64,000 nt of DNA. It comes from Erythrobacter aurantius. GTDB lineage: Bacteria > Pseudomonadota > Alphaproteobacteria > Sphingomonadales > Sphingomonadaceae. The stretch's first letter is position 1. Each line of letters begins with the position of its first letter. Both the position numbers and the translations under genes were made by a program. The notes below the pieces were generated by a model, which saw only the letters and a list, made by a program, of their open reading frames with translations, was not told the origin of the DNA and did no database searches. Positions 35,367 to 45,494 of this stretch are shown piece by piece. The DNA is taken from assembly GCF_023823125.1 (NCBI RefSeq), contig NZ_CP090949.1:2194001-2258000 (forward strand), given 5' to 3'.

Positions 35367-35630
35367 TCAGCCCGCCAGAAGCGCGTCGAGTTCACCCGCT
35401 TCTTCAAGCGCGGCGAGATCGTCCGATCCGCCGACATGGGTATCGCCGATGAATATCTGCGGCACGGTGCGCGCTTGCGGTGCACGGGCGAGCATCTCTT
35501 CGCGTTTCGGCCCGCCAAGGGTGATGTCGTATTCGTTGAATTCGACGCCCTTCCTTTGCAGCAGGTGCTTGGCCCGGACGCAAAAGGGGCAGGCGAACTT
35601 GGTGTAGATGTCGATTGTCGGCGTGCTCAT
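35367..35630 (-). CDS. grxC: Glutaredoxin 3
   Basis: This is an 87-residue dithiol glutaredoxin with active site CPFC (14-17), the TVPQIFIG cis-Pro segment and the GGSDDL glutathione-binding motif. The ATG at 35630 gives the normal family length; the open frame extends 18 codons upstream without family similarity. It heads a three-gene minus-strand unit with the nitrilase-family and DUF1178 genes, and is divergent from hsp20. Confidence 0.93.
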   Translation of the reverse strand: MSTPTIDIYTKFACPFCVRAKHLLQRKGVEFNEYDITLGGPKREEMLARAPQARTVPQIFIGDTHVGGSDDLAALEEAGELDALLAG

Positions 35631-35662
35631 ATTCCATCCCGTTCGGCCCCGGCTCAGGACCT

Positions 35663-35689
35663 CTTGAAAGCCTTTGTACCACACCTAAT
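35663..35689 (+). promoter_or_regulatory. Sigma32 (RpoH)-like heat-shock promoter of hsp20
   Basis: CTTGAAA (35663-35669) matches the -35 of RpoH promoters perfectly, and CCTAAT (35684-35689) is a partial match to the CCCCAT-type -10, with 14 bases between. Transcription would begin near 35696, giving a leader of about 110 bases before the hsp20 ATG, the size expected for a ROSE element. Confidence 0.55.
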
Positions 35690-35696
35690 TAAGACC

Positions 35697-35807
35697 TGTC
35701 GCCGGGTTCCGCCAGTGTTTGGGGAACAGCTACCGGTGGCACAATGCGGATGCTGCATGAGGCAGGTCCGCAACCAACAAATTGCTCAGATGAAGAGGAT
35801 TTGAATT
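35697..35807 (+). promoter_or_regulatory. ROSE-type RNA thermometer in the hsp20 leader
   Basis: The 3' hairpin of the leader pairs CAAATUGCUC (35778-35787) with GAGGAUUUG (35795-35803) around a 7-base loop, leaving only the G of UUGCU unpaired, and covers the Shine-Dalgarno GAGGA (35795-35799). The UYGCU stretch opposite the ribosome site, with its special G, is the signature of ROSE thermometers of alphaproteobacterial small heat-shock genes. An upstream hairpin GCGGA...TCCGC (about 35752-35772) and a longer one before it complete the usual multi-hairpin layout. Heating would open the last hairpin and allow translation. Confidence 0.72.
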
Positions 35808-36308
35808 ATGTCACGTCTTGATTTCACCCCCTATCGCCGCAGCACCGTCGGTTTTGACCGGCTTTTCGACCTGCTCGAAAATCAGGCGCGCGCGAACACG
35901 GGCGACAACTATCCCCCTTTCAACATCGCGCGCCGTGGTGAGGACAATTACCGCATTACTCTGGCAGTCGCCGGTTTCCGTCCTCAGGATATCGATATCA
36001 CCGCGCAGCAGAACCTGCTGACCGTGCAAGGCAAGAAGCGCGAGGAAGTCGACGACGGTTCGGAATTGCTGCACGTCGGCATCGCCAATCGCGGATTTGA
36101 ACGCCGATTTGAACTGGCCGATTATGTCCGGGTCGAAAACGCCGATCTGGCCGATGGATTGCTGATCATCGATCTGGTGCGCGAAGTGCCCGAAGCGATG
36201 AAGCCGAAGAAGATCGCCGTGAACGGCGGCACCCGGCTGACCGCGGTTCCGACCAGCAATGGCGACGCGAAGGATGCCGAAGGCAAGGACGCCGCCGACG
36301 CGGCCTGA
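35808..36308 (+). CDS. Small heat-shock protein Hsp20 (IbpA-like)
   Basis: This is a 166-residue ATP-independent chaperone. The alpha-crystallin domain spans about 38-135 (PPFNIARRGEDNYRITLAVAGF, QNLLTVQGKK, NRGFERRFELADYV). The C-terminal IxV-type anchor KKIAVN is followed by a long Asp/Ala-rich tail. The ATG at 35808 lies eight bases after GAGGA, which is masked in the leader hairpin. It is monocistronic, followed by a strong hairpin at 36374. Confidence 0.95.
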   Translation: MSRLDFTPYRRSTVGFDRLFDLLENQARANTGDNYPPFNIARRGEDNYRITLAVAGFRPQDIDITAQQNLLTVQGKKREEVDDGSELLHVGIANRGFERRFELADYVRVENADLADGLLIIDLVREVPEAMKPKKIAVNGGTRLTAVPTSNGDAKDAEGKDAADAA

Positions 36309-36373
36309 CCTGCAAAAGGCACGCGCATCAATATCTTGATGCTGCCAATTCACAATCGAAGTTGAAATTAAGT

Positions 36374-36400
36374 GGGGGCTGTCCTTTCGGACAAGCCCCC
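36374..36400. terminator. Strong hairpin downstream of hsp20
   Basis: GGGGGCTGTCC (36374-36384) pairs with GGAC-A-AGCCCCC (36389-36400) around a TTTC loop, with one bulged A. It lies 65 bases after the hsp20 stop. The plus strand lacks a T tract; the minus side continues ACTTAATTTC, so it could also end a minus-strand transcript. Confidence 0.5.
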
Positions 36401-36637
36401 GCGACACATGGTCGCCTCGACCGAATATGACCGTCCGGGTCGCAGAAGACGGTCAACTCCGGTGCGAGCTCGTTGCAGCCTTGCTGTAAAGCGCCAGATA
36501 CCTGGCCTGCTGCGAAACCCTGCTTAGGCTCCAATCAAGGACAAGGATACCATACCCCCCTACCCCTTACTAAAACCTGTAGCCTGCGTTGGCTAAACCC
36601 GATGGCGCGTTCGACGCAAGTGGTATTTCATAAACTT

Positions 36638-36712
36638 GTAAAAATGCGACACAAAAACCTGCCCAAATTGGGCTGAAAAGCCGGAAGCCTTTCAACCCGC
36701 TCGCATTTTTAC
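36638..36712. repeat. 12-bp perfect inverted repeat with nested hairpins
   Basis: GTAAAAATGCGA (36638-36649) and TCGCATTTTTAC (36701-36712) are perfect inverted repeats 51 bases apart. Between them lie GCCCAAATTGGGC (36661-36673) and the imperfect pair GGGCTGAAAAG/CCTTTCAACCC (36670-36697). The whole could fold as a branched RNA or a bidirectional terminator for pyrG. Confidence 0.6.
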
Positions 36713-36769
36713 CGTATGCTAAGCACGACGGGCGACAGCAGACCATGAGTGATCGTTAGCCGGGCGAAC

Positions 36770-38419
<1,650 letters not shown>

Positions 38420-38487
38420 TTAAGCGTTTTGTTGGATTCGGGGCAAGCGAATTGAGGCGTCAAATGCGCCCCATCCACAATGATGAA

Positions 38488-38508
38488 ACGAAAAACCGCT
38501 GAGCGGTT
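38488..38508 (-). terminator. Rho-independent terminator of secG, overlapping its stop codon
   Basis: On the minus strand AACCGC-TCA-GCGGTT (complement of 38494-38508) is followed by TTTTTCG. The first arm begins inside the secG stop codon TAA. The design closely resembles the ftsB terminator at 30012-30032. Confidence 0.7.
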
Positions 38509-38915
38509 TATTCGGCGGCGGGTTCTTCGCCCGCAGGAGCCGTTTCGCCGGCCGGTGCGCCAAGCAGATCATCCGCCGATGCCGCTCCCGCTTCCGGTGC
38601 GCCAGAAGCCGGGCCACCCAGAAGATCGCCGGAGGTCGGCGCCGCGACGTCACGATCAAGCGTGGTGGTCACATCGCCTACGCTCGACTGGCTAACCGCC
38701 AGTGCCGCAAGCAGGATCGAAAGGGTGACAAATGCTACTGCCAGCCACTTGGTCGAACGGGTCAGGAAGTCGGCCGCACCGCGCGCACCCAGTGCACCCG
38801 AGGGACTGCCGCCGATACCAAGGCCGCCGCCTTCCGAACGTTGCATCAGTACGACGCCGACCAGAGCGGCGGCGACAATGGCCTGAATCACGGTGAGGAT
38901 GATGAACAGCGACAT
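38508..38915 (-). CDS. secG: Protein translocase subunit SecG
   Basis: This is a 135-residue SecYEG auxiliary subunit with two membrane segments (about 3-23 and 54-72) around the conserved cytoplasmic loop LMQRSEGGGLGIGGSPSGALGARGAADFLTR (here only its family pattern is noted). The C-terminal Ala/Gly/Pro-rich tail holds a repeated DLLG motif. The ATG at 38915 matches the family start; the frame is open upstream without similarity. It follows tpiA, a common arrangement. Confidence 0.92.
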   Translation of the reverse strand: MSLFIILTVIQAIVAAALVGVVLMQRSEGGGLGIGGSPSGALGARGAADFLTRSTKWLAVAFVTLSILLAALAVSQSSVGDVTTTLDRDVAAPTSGDLLGGPASGAPEAGAASADDLLGAPAGETAPAGEEPAAE

Positions 38916-38995
38916 GGTTTTCTTCTGATAGACGTAAAACGGTGAAGCGCACTTAGGGATGCAAAGCCCCAAGGGCAAGCGCGGATAGCCACGCC

Positions 38996-39760
38996 TTATC
39001 CTTCGTCGGGGTCGCCTGCAGCCAGTGCGATGCCCATGAAGCTGTCGGCAGTAAGGCTTGCACCGCCCACCAAAGCCCCGCCCACTTCGGGAGTGGAAAG
39101 GATTTCGGCAGCGTTTTCCGGCTTGACCGAACCACCATAAAGAATGCGGACTTCACTGCCAGCTTCCTCGCCCAGCAGCTTGATCAGCAGGGCGCGGATT
39201 TCTGCGTGCATTTCGGCAATATCTTCGACGGTCGCCGTCTTGCCCGTGCCGATCGCCCAGATCGGCTCATAGGCGATGGTGAGCCGCTCAGCTGCGTTTT
39301 CGATCTCTTCCGGCAGCGAAGCCTTGAGCTGCTTCTTGACGAAGGCAACCGCACGGCCAGCATCGCGGGTCTGCTCGCTTTCGCCGCAGCACATGATGAT
39401 GCGCAGGCCCGCCGCCAGCGCGGATTCGGCCTTCGCCCGGATCAGCGCATCGTTTTCGCCGTGGTTCTGGCGCCGCTCGCTGTGGCCGAGGATCACGAAC
39501 TTCGCTCCGGCGTCGGCGATCATCGCCGCCGAGATGTCGCCGGTATGCGCTCCGCTCGCGTTGTGGTGGCAATCCTGCGCCCCCACAGCGATCTGTTCCG
39601 CTTCGCGGTGGACGGGGTGAATCAGCGTGTAAGGCGGCGCGATGGCGACTTCGACCTTCATATGGCGCTGAGCCGCGCGATCGATGGCGCGGGCTTCGGA
39701 AAGCATGGCGCGGGTGCCGTGCATCTTCCAGTTTCCAACGATGTAGGGCCGCTGGGGCAT
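38996..39760 (-). CDS. tpiA: Triosephosphate isomerase
   Basis: This glycolytic/gluconeogenic enzyme interconverts DHAP and GAP, 254 residues. Motifs: N/K pair in GNWKMHG, catalytic His in ILGHSERR, catalytic Glu in AYEPIWAIGTGK with the flexible loop, and phosphate-binding YGGSVKPEN. The start ATG at 39760 follows AGGAAG by about seven bases; a longer frame upstream has no similarity. It heads the tpiA-secG unit, divergent from ppiD. Confidence 0.97.
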   Translation of the reverse strand: MPQRPYIVGNWKMHGTRAMLSEARAIDRAAQRHMKVEVAIAPPYTLIHPVHREAEQIAVGAQDCHHNASGAHTGDISAAMIADAGAKFVILGHSERRQNHGENDALIRAKAESALAAGLRIIMCCGESEQTRDAGRAVAFVKKQLKASLPEEIENAAERLTIAYEPIWAIGTGKTATVEDIAEMHAEIRALLIKLLGEEAGSEVRILYGGSVKPENAAEILSTPEVGGALVGGASLTADSFMGIALAAGDPDEG

Positions 39761-40035
39761 CTGAACTTCCTGAACTTTTACTTGGGATGATACGAATCCG
39801 AGGGCCCGATGTAGGGTCGAGGGGCCGCGTCCGCTAGCCGAGTGGATCACTTTAGTCAAAACGTGCTCTGACCTGTTGCCGGGAGGTCGCAGGGCAGATA
39901 AAGCGCTGCTCCAGACCGCGATCAGGGACCCGCCTTGGACAATCCCACGGTTTCGGTCGGCTCAAGACAAGTCCGCACTTTCGTTCGGACGGCACAAATG
40001 TTCCGCGCGAATACGGATACCGGGAAAACGCACAG
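39761..40035. other. Divergent promoter region tpiA/ppiD
   Basis: These 275 bases contain no supported gene. A minus-strand sigma70-like pair TTGACT (complement of 39854-39859) and TAGCGG (complement of 39831-39836), 17 bases apart, could serve tpiA. On the plus strand TTGCCG (39876-39881) and TAAAGC (39899-39904), also 17 apart, could serve ppiD with a 130-base leader. The -10 elements are weak in both. Confidence 0.3.
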
Positions 40036-41973
40036 ATGATTTCGCTCTTTCGGAAATTCTTTCAGTCGAAAATCGGCCTGCCGATCTTCATCGGTTTTCT
40101 CGTGGTGGTCGCGCTGGCCTTCGCTGCGAGCGATATTTCCGGCTCGGCGACGTTTGGCGGATTGGCCGGTGATGACAAGGTGGCCGTTGTTGGCGACGAG
40201 GGCATCACCACGGTCGAAATGACCGGCACGATGAATAATGCGCTGACCCGGGCGCGCGATCAGAACCCGACGATCACCATGCCGCAATTCGTCGCGCAGG
40301 GTGGGCTCGAGAATGAGCTGGACCTGCTGATCGATCGTTATTCGACCGGGATTTTTGCCCAGAAGTACGGCCTGCGAGCGGGCGCAAATCTGGTGAACAG
40401 CGAAATCCTGAAGATCAACGCCTTCCGCAACCTGACCGGCGAATTCGACCCAGAGACCTATCAGGCCGCGCTGCGCCGTCAGGGCATCACCGATGCCATC
40501 CTGCGCAAGGATATCGCCGACGGCCTGCTCGCTCAGATGGTGCTGCGTTCCGCCCTTGGCGCACCGCAAATGCCCGAAGCCGCCGCGCGCCAATACGCCG
40601 CACTGGTGCTCGAACGGCGCAAGGGCCAGATCGGCCTGATCCCGAGCATGGCATTCGCCCCGGAGGCCGATCCCACGGCGGAACAGCTCAACACATTCTA
40701 CAGCGAGACACGCTCCAAATACATCCTGCCCGAACGCCGCACGCTGCGTTTCGCGGCATTCGGTGCGGACAGCGTCGACGCGGACATCACCCCGACCGCC
40801 GAGCAGATCGCCGCGCGCTTCGAACAGGACAAGGCGCAATACGCCGCGAGCGAACGGCGGGCGATTTCCTCCTTTGTCGTGCCGACCGAACAGGCGGCAA
40901 AGGCGCTGGTCGAACGGATCCGCGGTGGCGTCTCGCTCGAAGCGGCGGCACGCGAAGCGGGCTTCGAGGTTTCGACCGGCGGGCTGCGCACCCGTGACGA
41001 AATGTCTTCGGCCACCAGTTTCGCGGTGATGGAGAAAGTCTTCACTGCCAATGAAGGCGCTATTGCCGAACCGGCGCAGTCGACCCTTGGCTGGTATGTC
41101 GCGCGGGTCGATGATGTCGAAAAGATCGCCGCGCGTTCGCTTGCCGATGTGCGCGACGATATCGCCGCCCAGCTTCAGCAGGAAGCCCGCGCTGCGGCAC
41201 TGATCGACCTGAGCAGCCGGATCGAGGAGATGGTCGACACCGGAACCTCGCTCACCGATGTCGCGGAGCAATTCGGGCTCGAAGTCACAGCCATTCCCGG
41301 AGTTACCGCCGATGGCCGCCTCTTCGGCCTGCCCGGACAGGGTATTCCGCAGGGTCTTCGCCCGATCCTCGACGTTTCGTTCCAGATGGACGAGAGCGAG
41401 CCGCAGCTGGCCGAATTGGTCCCCGGCGCGCAGTTCCTGGTGTTCGACGTGCAGGAAATCACCGAAAGCGCCGCTCCGCCGCTGGCCGAAGTGCGCGAGG
41501 AAGTGACCGCCGCGTGGCGCCGGGCAGAGGGCAACAAGAAGGCGAAGGATGTGGCCAACCGTATCCTCGCCGCTGTTCGCGGTGGCAAGTCGCTGAACGA
41601 GGCAATGCGCGAGGAAGATGCGCGGTTGAACCAGATCGAGAACATCAACCTGCGTCGCACCGAACTGCTTTCGGGCCAGAACCGCAGCATTCCCGCTCCG
41701 CTGGTGCTGATGTTCTCGATGGCGCGCGGTTCGACCAAGGTGCTGGAGGATTCGAACGATCTGGGTTGGTACGTCGTTGATCTCGACACGATCGAAACCG
41801 ATCCGATCGAGGAAAACTCGGGCCTTCTGGCGCAAACCCGTGCCCAGCTCGCCCCGGCGTTGACCAATGAATACGCCGCCCAGCTTGCCCGGGCGATCCG
41901 TGCCGAAGTCGGTGTCGAGCGGAACGAGGAAGCGATCGAGGCGCTGCGCAAGGCACTGGCCGGCGAGAGCTGA
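40036..41973 (+). CDS. ppiD: PpiD-like membrane-anchored peptidyl-prolyl isomerase/chaperone
   Basis: This is a 645-residue periplasmic folding factor of the PpiD/SurA-N family. Residues 1-11 are cytoplasmic, 13-32 a membrane anchor (IGLPIFIGFLVVVALAFAAS), then a SurA_N-type chaperone domain (about 45-190), a parvulin-like PPIC domain (about 255-380, GGLRTRDEMSS, GWYVARVDDVEK) and a long helical C-terminal part. It probably assists proteins leaving SecYEG. It precedes trpE by 31 bases in the same direction, so it may share transcription with the trp genes. Confidence 0.9.
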   Translation: MISLFRKFFQSKIGLPIFIGFLVVVALAFAASDISGSATFGGLAGDDKVAVVGDEGITTVEMTGTMNNALTRARDQNPTITMPQFVAQGGLENELDLLIDRYSTGIFAQKYGLRAGANLVNSEILKINAFRNLTGEFDPETYQAALRRQGITDAILRKDIADGLLAQMVLRSALGAPQMPEAAARQYAALVLERRKGQIGLIPSMAFAPEADPTAEQLNTFYSETRSKYILPERRTLRFAAFGADSVDADITPTAEQIAARFEQDKAQYAASERRAISSFVVPTEQAAKALVERIRGGVSLEAAAREAGFEVSTGGLRTRDEMSSATSFAVMEKVFTANEGAIAEPAQSTLGWYVARVDDVEKIAARSLADVRDDIAAQLQQEARAAALIDLSSRIEEMVDTGTSLTDVAEQFGLEVTAIPGVTADGRLFGLPGQGIPQGLRPILDVSFQMDESEPQLAELVPGAQFLVFDVQEITESAAPPLAEVREEVTAAWRRAEGNKKAKDVANRILAAVRGGKSLNEAMREEDARLNQIENINLRRTELLSGQNRSIPAPLVLMFSMARGSTKVLEDSNDLGWYVVDLDTIETDPIEENSGLLAQTRAQLAPALTNEYAAQLARAIRAEVGVERNEEAIEALRKALAGES

Positions 41974-42004
41974 TACGGCCTGCAAAAGCAATCAAGACCA
42001 CTGA

Positions 42005-43546
42005 GTGACCCAGAAAGCGCCCTTCCCCGCCGGACTTGAAAACGCTGCCGATGCCGCCGCCGCCTTGGCGGAAGGACGGCCCGCGCTTGTCTGGCGCAGG
42101 GTGGTTGCGGACAGCGACACACCCGTTGGCGCGGCACGCCGCCTGATCGTTCCAGGGCGCGGAGACTTCCTGCTTGAGTCGGTCGAAGGCGGCGAAGTGC
42201 GCGGGCGATACAGCCTGCTGGGGCTCGATCCCGATCTGGTGTTCCGCGCAAGCGAAGGCACCGCAGCGATCAACAGCCGCTGGCAGAGCGACCGCGACGC
42301 CTTCACCCCGTGCGATGGCGATGCCTTGAGCGAGCTGCGTGCGCTCGCCAATGCCTGCCGGATCAACACCCCGCCCGAGGCCGAAAACCCCCTGCCCCCG
42401 GCGCTGGCGTGTCTGGTCGGCTATTTCGGCTATGAGACAATCGGGCTGGTCGAAACCCTGCCCCGCGCTGCCCCCAGCGAGCTGGCGCTGCCTGACATGC
42501 TGTTTGTCCGGCCAACCGTCATTCTGGTGTTTGACGGGCTTTCGGATGAACTGTTCTGCATCGCGCCGATCTGGAGCGCCGATGATCCCACTGCCGCGAT
42601 TGCCGCTGCGGGTGAACGGATCGACGAGACTTTGCGCACAATGGCGCAGCCGCGCCCGGCGGAGCCGCGAACTACGTGCGATCTTGCCGAGCCGACACTT
42701 TCCCCCGTCATGGCGGAAGACGATTACAAAGCGATGGTGGCGCGGGCGAAGGATTACATCGTCGCAGGCGACATCTTTCAGGTGGTGCTGGCACAGCGTT
42801 TCACTTGCCCGTTCGAACTGCCACCGCTGGCGCTTTATCGCGCGCTGCGGCGGGTCAACCCTTCCCCGTTCCTCTATTTCCTCGATCTGCCCGGTTTCGC
42901 GATTGTCGGTTCATCGCCCGAAATCCTTGTCCGGGTGCGCGACGGCGAAGTGACCATCCGCCCGATTGCGGGAACCCGTCCCAGAGGCGCAACCCGCGCG
43001 CAGGACGAAGCGAACGAGATCTCGCTGCTGGCCGATCCCAAGGAGCTGGCCGAACATTTGATGTTGCTGGATCTGGGTCGCAACGATGTCGGCCGGGTGG
43101 CGGCGCGCGGAACCGTGGAAGTGACTGACAGCTTCACCATCGAACGCTACAGCCATGTCATGCACATCGTATCGAATGTGGTGGGTCGCCTCGCCAAAGA
43201 CAAAGATGCGCTTGATGCCCTGTTCGCCGGTTTCCCGGCGGGCACCGTATCGGGCGCCCCGAAAATCAGGGCCTGCGAGATCATCGCCGGGCTGGAGCCG
43301 GAAACGCGTGGGCCATACGCCGGGGGTGTCGGCTATTTCGCGCCAGACGGATCGGTCGATTCGTGCATCGTGCTGCGCACCGCCGTGGTGAAGGACGGGG
43401 TGATGCATGTTCAGGCCGGTGCAGGCATCGTTGCCGACAGCGATCCCGATTACGAGCTTGCCGAATGCCGGGCCAAGGCGGGCGCGCTGATCGCCGCCGC
43501 GCGTGAGGCTGTGCGGGTCGCGAGCGAGCCGGGGTTTGGCCAATGA
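42005..43546 (+). CDS. trpE: Anthranilate synthase component I
   Basis: This subunit converts chorismate to anthranilate with TrpG-supplied ammonia, 513 residues. The Trp feedback motif LLES is intact (DFLLESVEGG near the N terminus). Catalytic segments: PIAGTRPRGATRAQDEANE, LLDLGRNDVGRVA, and FPAGTVSGAPKIRA. The start is GTG at 42005. Its stop overlaps the next gene (ATGA). TrpG is not adjacent: four unrelated genes lie between trpE and trpG. Confidence 0.96.
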   Translation: MTQKAPFPAGLENAADAAAALAEGRPALVWRRVVADSDTPVGAARRLIVPGRGDFLLESVEGGEVRGRYSLLGLDPDLVFRASEGTAAINSRWQSDRDAFTPCDGDALSELRALANACRINTPPEAENPLPPALACLVGYFGYETIGLVETLPRAAPSELALPDMLFVRPTVILVFDGLSDELFCIAPIWSADDPTAAIAAAGERIDETLRTMAQPRPAEPRTTCDLAEPTLSPVMAEDDYKAMVARAKDYIVAGDIFQVVLAQRFTCPFELPPLALYRALRRVNPSPFLYFLDLPGFAIVGSSPEILVRVRDGEVTIRPIAGTRPRGATRAQDEANEISLLADPKELAEHLMLLDLGRNDVGRVAARGTVEVTDSFTIERYSHVMHIVSNVVGRLAKDKDALDALFAGFPAGTVSGAPKIRACEIIAGLEPETRGPYAGGVGYFAPDGSVDSCIVLRTAVVKDGVMHVQAGAGIVADSDPDYELAECRAKAGALIAAAREAVRVASEPGFGQ

Positions 43547-44673
43547 GGCGCGCCCTTGCCGCAATCGCGGTAACGCTTTTCGGTGCGCCAGCAATTGCTG
43601 AAGAACCGGGCGAAAGCCGCAATTCCGTGCGGGTCATCGCATCGCCCTTCCTAGTGTTCGAATGGGCGGAGGAGCTTTCCGCGCATGTGACGCTCGCCGA
43701 TTTTGATGGCGATGGCGATCTGGATATCGCGGTATCCAACGGGCGCCATTGGCCGCAGCAGGACCGGCTTTATCTCAACCACGGCAATGGTCGAATGCTT
43801 GAGGCCCGCCCGATTGGTGATGTTGCCCTGCCGACATATCAGCTTTTGTCTGGCGACCTTGATCGCGACGGCGATCTTGATCTGGTGGCCATCCATGATG
43901 CGGTGCCGGCGCGCGCCTTCCAAAATGATGGCAGGGGCAATTTCACGCTCGCGTTTGAAATTGACGGCACCGGAGGAGATTCGCGCGGCGGCGCGCTCGC
44001 CGATATCGATGGTGACGGGTTGCTGGATCTTGTCATCGCCCGACGCGGCGATCCGGATTTGCTGCTTTCAGGCACCGCAGAGGGCGCATTCGCCAGTCCG
44101 CGCATTATCGGCGCCGATGACACCGCTTCGATCCGCGTGAACATATCCGACATCGATGGGGATGCTGATCCCGATCTGCTGTTTGCCCGGCGCGACGGGC
44201 AGACAAGCGTGGTCATGCGCAACGATGGAGCGGGCCAGTTTACCGAGCTGGCTCTGCCATCGCTTCTGGGCGCTAGCCGTGAACTTGTCGCGGCCGATCT
44301 TGATGGCGACGGGGAGCAAGAGCTCGTCTCGTGCAGCCTCGAAGCAAGCAACGCGGTGCTGCGGCGTGACGGCGAAGACTATCGCATCGCTGAGCGCTTT
44401 GGTGCGGCGGATGATGGTTGCTATTCGCTGGCCGCGGCCGATTTCGATGGCGACGGGCTTGGCGATATCGCCGTTGCCAATTCGGAGCGCCCGAATTTCC
44501 TGTATTTGCAGCAGGCGGGCGGCGGATTTGCGCAGGTGCAGGTCGAGGAAGACCCGTTCAACAGCTATGGCATTGCCATTGGCGATTTCGACGGGGACAC
44601 CGTCCCCGATCTGGTTTTCGCCAATTCCGGCGCCTTCAACGCAGCCTATCTTGTACGAAAGATCACGCCATGA
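43543..44673 (+). CDS. Secreted FG-GAP/VCBS repeat beta-propeller protein
   Basis: This is a 376-residue exported protein. The signal peptide is about 1-19 (RRALAAIAVTLFGAPAIA). Seven repeats with a D-x-D/N-x-D-G-x2-D-L/I calcium loop follow, each about 45-50 residues (DFDGDGDLDIAVSN, DLDRDGDLDLVAIH, DIDGDGLLDLVIA, DIDGDADPDLLFA, DLDGDGEQELVSC, DFDGDGLGDIAVAN, DFDGDTVPDLVFAN), predicting a seven-bladed propeller. It overlaps trpE and the next gene by ATGA. It has no evident link to tryptophan synthesis. Confidence 0.9.
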   Translation: MRRALAAIAVTLFGAPAIAEEPGESRNSVRVIASPFLVFEWAEELSAHVTLADFDGDGDLDIAVSNGRHWPQQDRLYLNHGNGRMLEARPIGDVALPTYQLLSGDLDRDGDLDLVAIHDAVPARAFQNDGRGNFTLAFEIDGTGGDSRGGALADIDGDGLLDLVIARRGDPDLLLSGTAEGAFASPRIIGADDTASIRVNISDIDGDADPDLLFARRDGQTSVVMRNDGAGQFTELALPSLLGASRELVAADLDGDGEQELVSCSLEASNAVLRRDGEDYRIAERFGAADDGCYSLAAADFDGDGLGDIAVANSERPNFLYLQQAGGGFAQVQVEEDPFNSYGIAIGDFDGDTVPDLVFANSGAFNAAYLVRKITP

Positions 44674-45494
44674 GGTTCGCGTTTGTAATTCTGGGCGCAT
44701 TGGCGCTTGGCGCGTGTGAACCCCAGCCCGAGGGCGAGCCGGTGGTTCGCACCGAGCTGGGCGAGCCGATCCCGGTCGATATGGTCGAGGAGATCGTTCA
44801 GTCAGCTCCGGCAGAGGCGATCGCCGGGGCAGCCTGTTCCCCTGCCACTTTCGAAGATGTGCCGCTGATCCACTGCATTGCCGACCCTGAATTGCACCGC
44901 ATCTCTGCCGCGCTGGCTCCCGTGAGCGGGGACAATGCAGGTACGATCGAAGGCTGGGCCGCAGGCAAGAACGAAGGTGCCATCGCCTTTGTGATGAATG
45001 GCGGGGCCTATGGCGATGATCTGAAGCCGCTCGGCTATTTCGTGCAGGATTCGGACCGTCTCGTCGAACTGAACCGCGCGGACGGATCGGGCAATTTCTT
45101 CCTGAAACCCAATGGCGTGTTCTTCGGTTCGGACGGGAACTGGCGCATTCTCGATACCGAGACTTTCCTGCGCACTGTTGGGGATCGCCCGCAATTCGGC
45201 ACGCAATCGGGGCCGATGCTGGTCCTGAACGGCGAATTGCACCCGGAGATTCAGGATGATGGCCCGTCCAGATCAATCCGCAACGGCGTGGGCGTATCGG
45301 CCGACGGAAAGGCGCATTTCGTGATTTCGCAGGAACCGCTCAGCTATGGAAAGCTGGCGCGGTATTTCCGGGATGAATTGAAGGTCGAAAGCGCGCTGTT
45401 TCTTGATGCGCGAACCTCGTCCTTGTGGGACCCGGCACGAGGCCGAATGGATCGCGGCCGGGTCGGGCCGCTGATCGTGGTGGAGAAGAAATGA
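44670..45494 (+). CDS. Lipoprotein with phosphodiester glycosidase (DUF2233/NAGPA) domain
   Basis: This is a 274-residue protein with a lipoprotein signal (lipobox LGAC, Cys at 16) and a DUF2233 domain related to N-acetylglucosamine-1-phosphodiester alpha-N-acetylglucosaminidase (VMNGGAYGDD, PNGVFFGSDGNWRI, LFLDARTSSLWDP). Family members cleave sugar phosphodiesters, for example in cell-envelope polymers. The start at 44670 overlaps the previous stop (ATGA), and its stop overlaps the next start. The substrate is unknown. Confidence 0.85.
   Translation: MRFAFVILGALALGACEPQPEGEPVVRTELGEPIPVDMVEEIVQSAPAEAIAGAACSPATFEDVPLIHCIADPELHRISAALAPVSGDNAGTIEGWAAGKNEGAIAFVMNGGAYGDDLKPLGYFVQDSDRLVELNRADGSGNFFLKPNGVFFGSDGNWRILDTETFLRTVGDRPQFGTQSGPMLVLNGELHPEIQDDGPSRSIRNGVGVSADGKAHFVISQEPLSYGKLARYFRDELKVESALFLDARTSSLWDPARGRMDRGRVGPLIVVEKK

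Larger units (their letters stand above)
36309..36769. other. Gene-free convergent region between hsp20 and pyrG
   Basis: About 460 bases lie between convergent genes and show no credible coding frame on either strand. Besides the hairpin at 36374-36400 and the inverted-repeat structure at 36638-36712, the middle contains a C-rich stretch (about 36556-36571) and no obvious promoter. The size leaves room for a small RNA, and the hairpins at either side could serve as its ends. I cannot assign a known RNA family. Confidence 0.4.

Noticed and set aside
36328-36534. A 68-residue minus-strand protein after hsp20
   Set aside because: It spans a perfect hairpin, has no ribosome site and no recognisable composition.
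39922-41991. A 689-codon minus-strand frame opposite ppiD
   Set aside because: ppiD has the signal/anchor, chaperone and isomerase regions expected; the opposite frame is compositional shadow.
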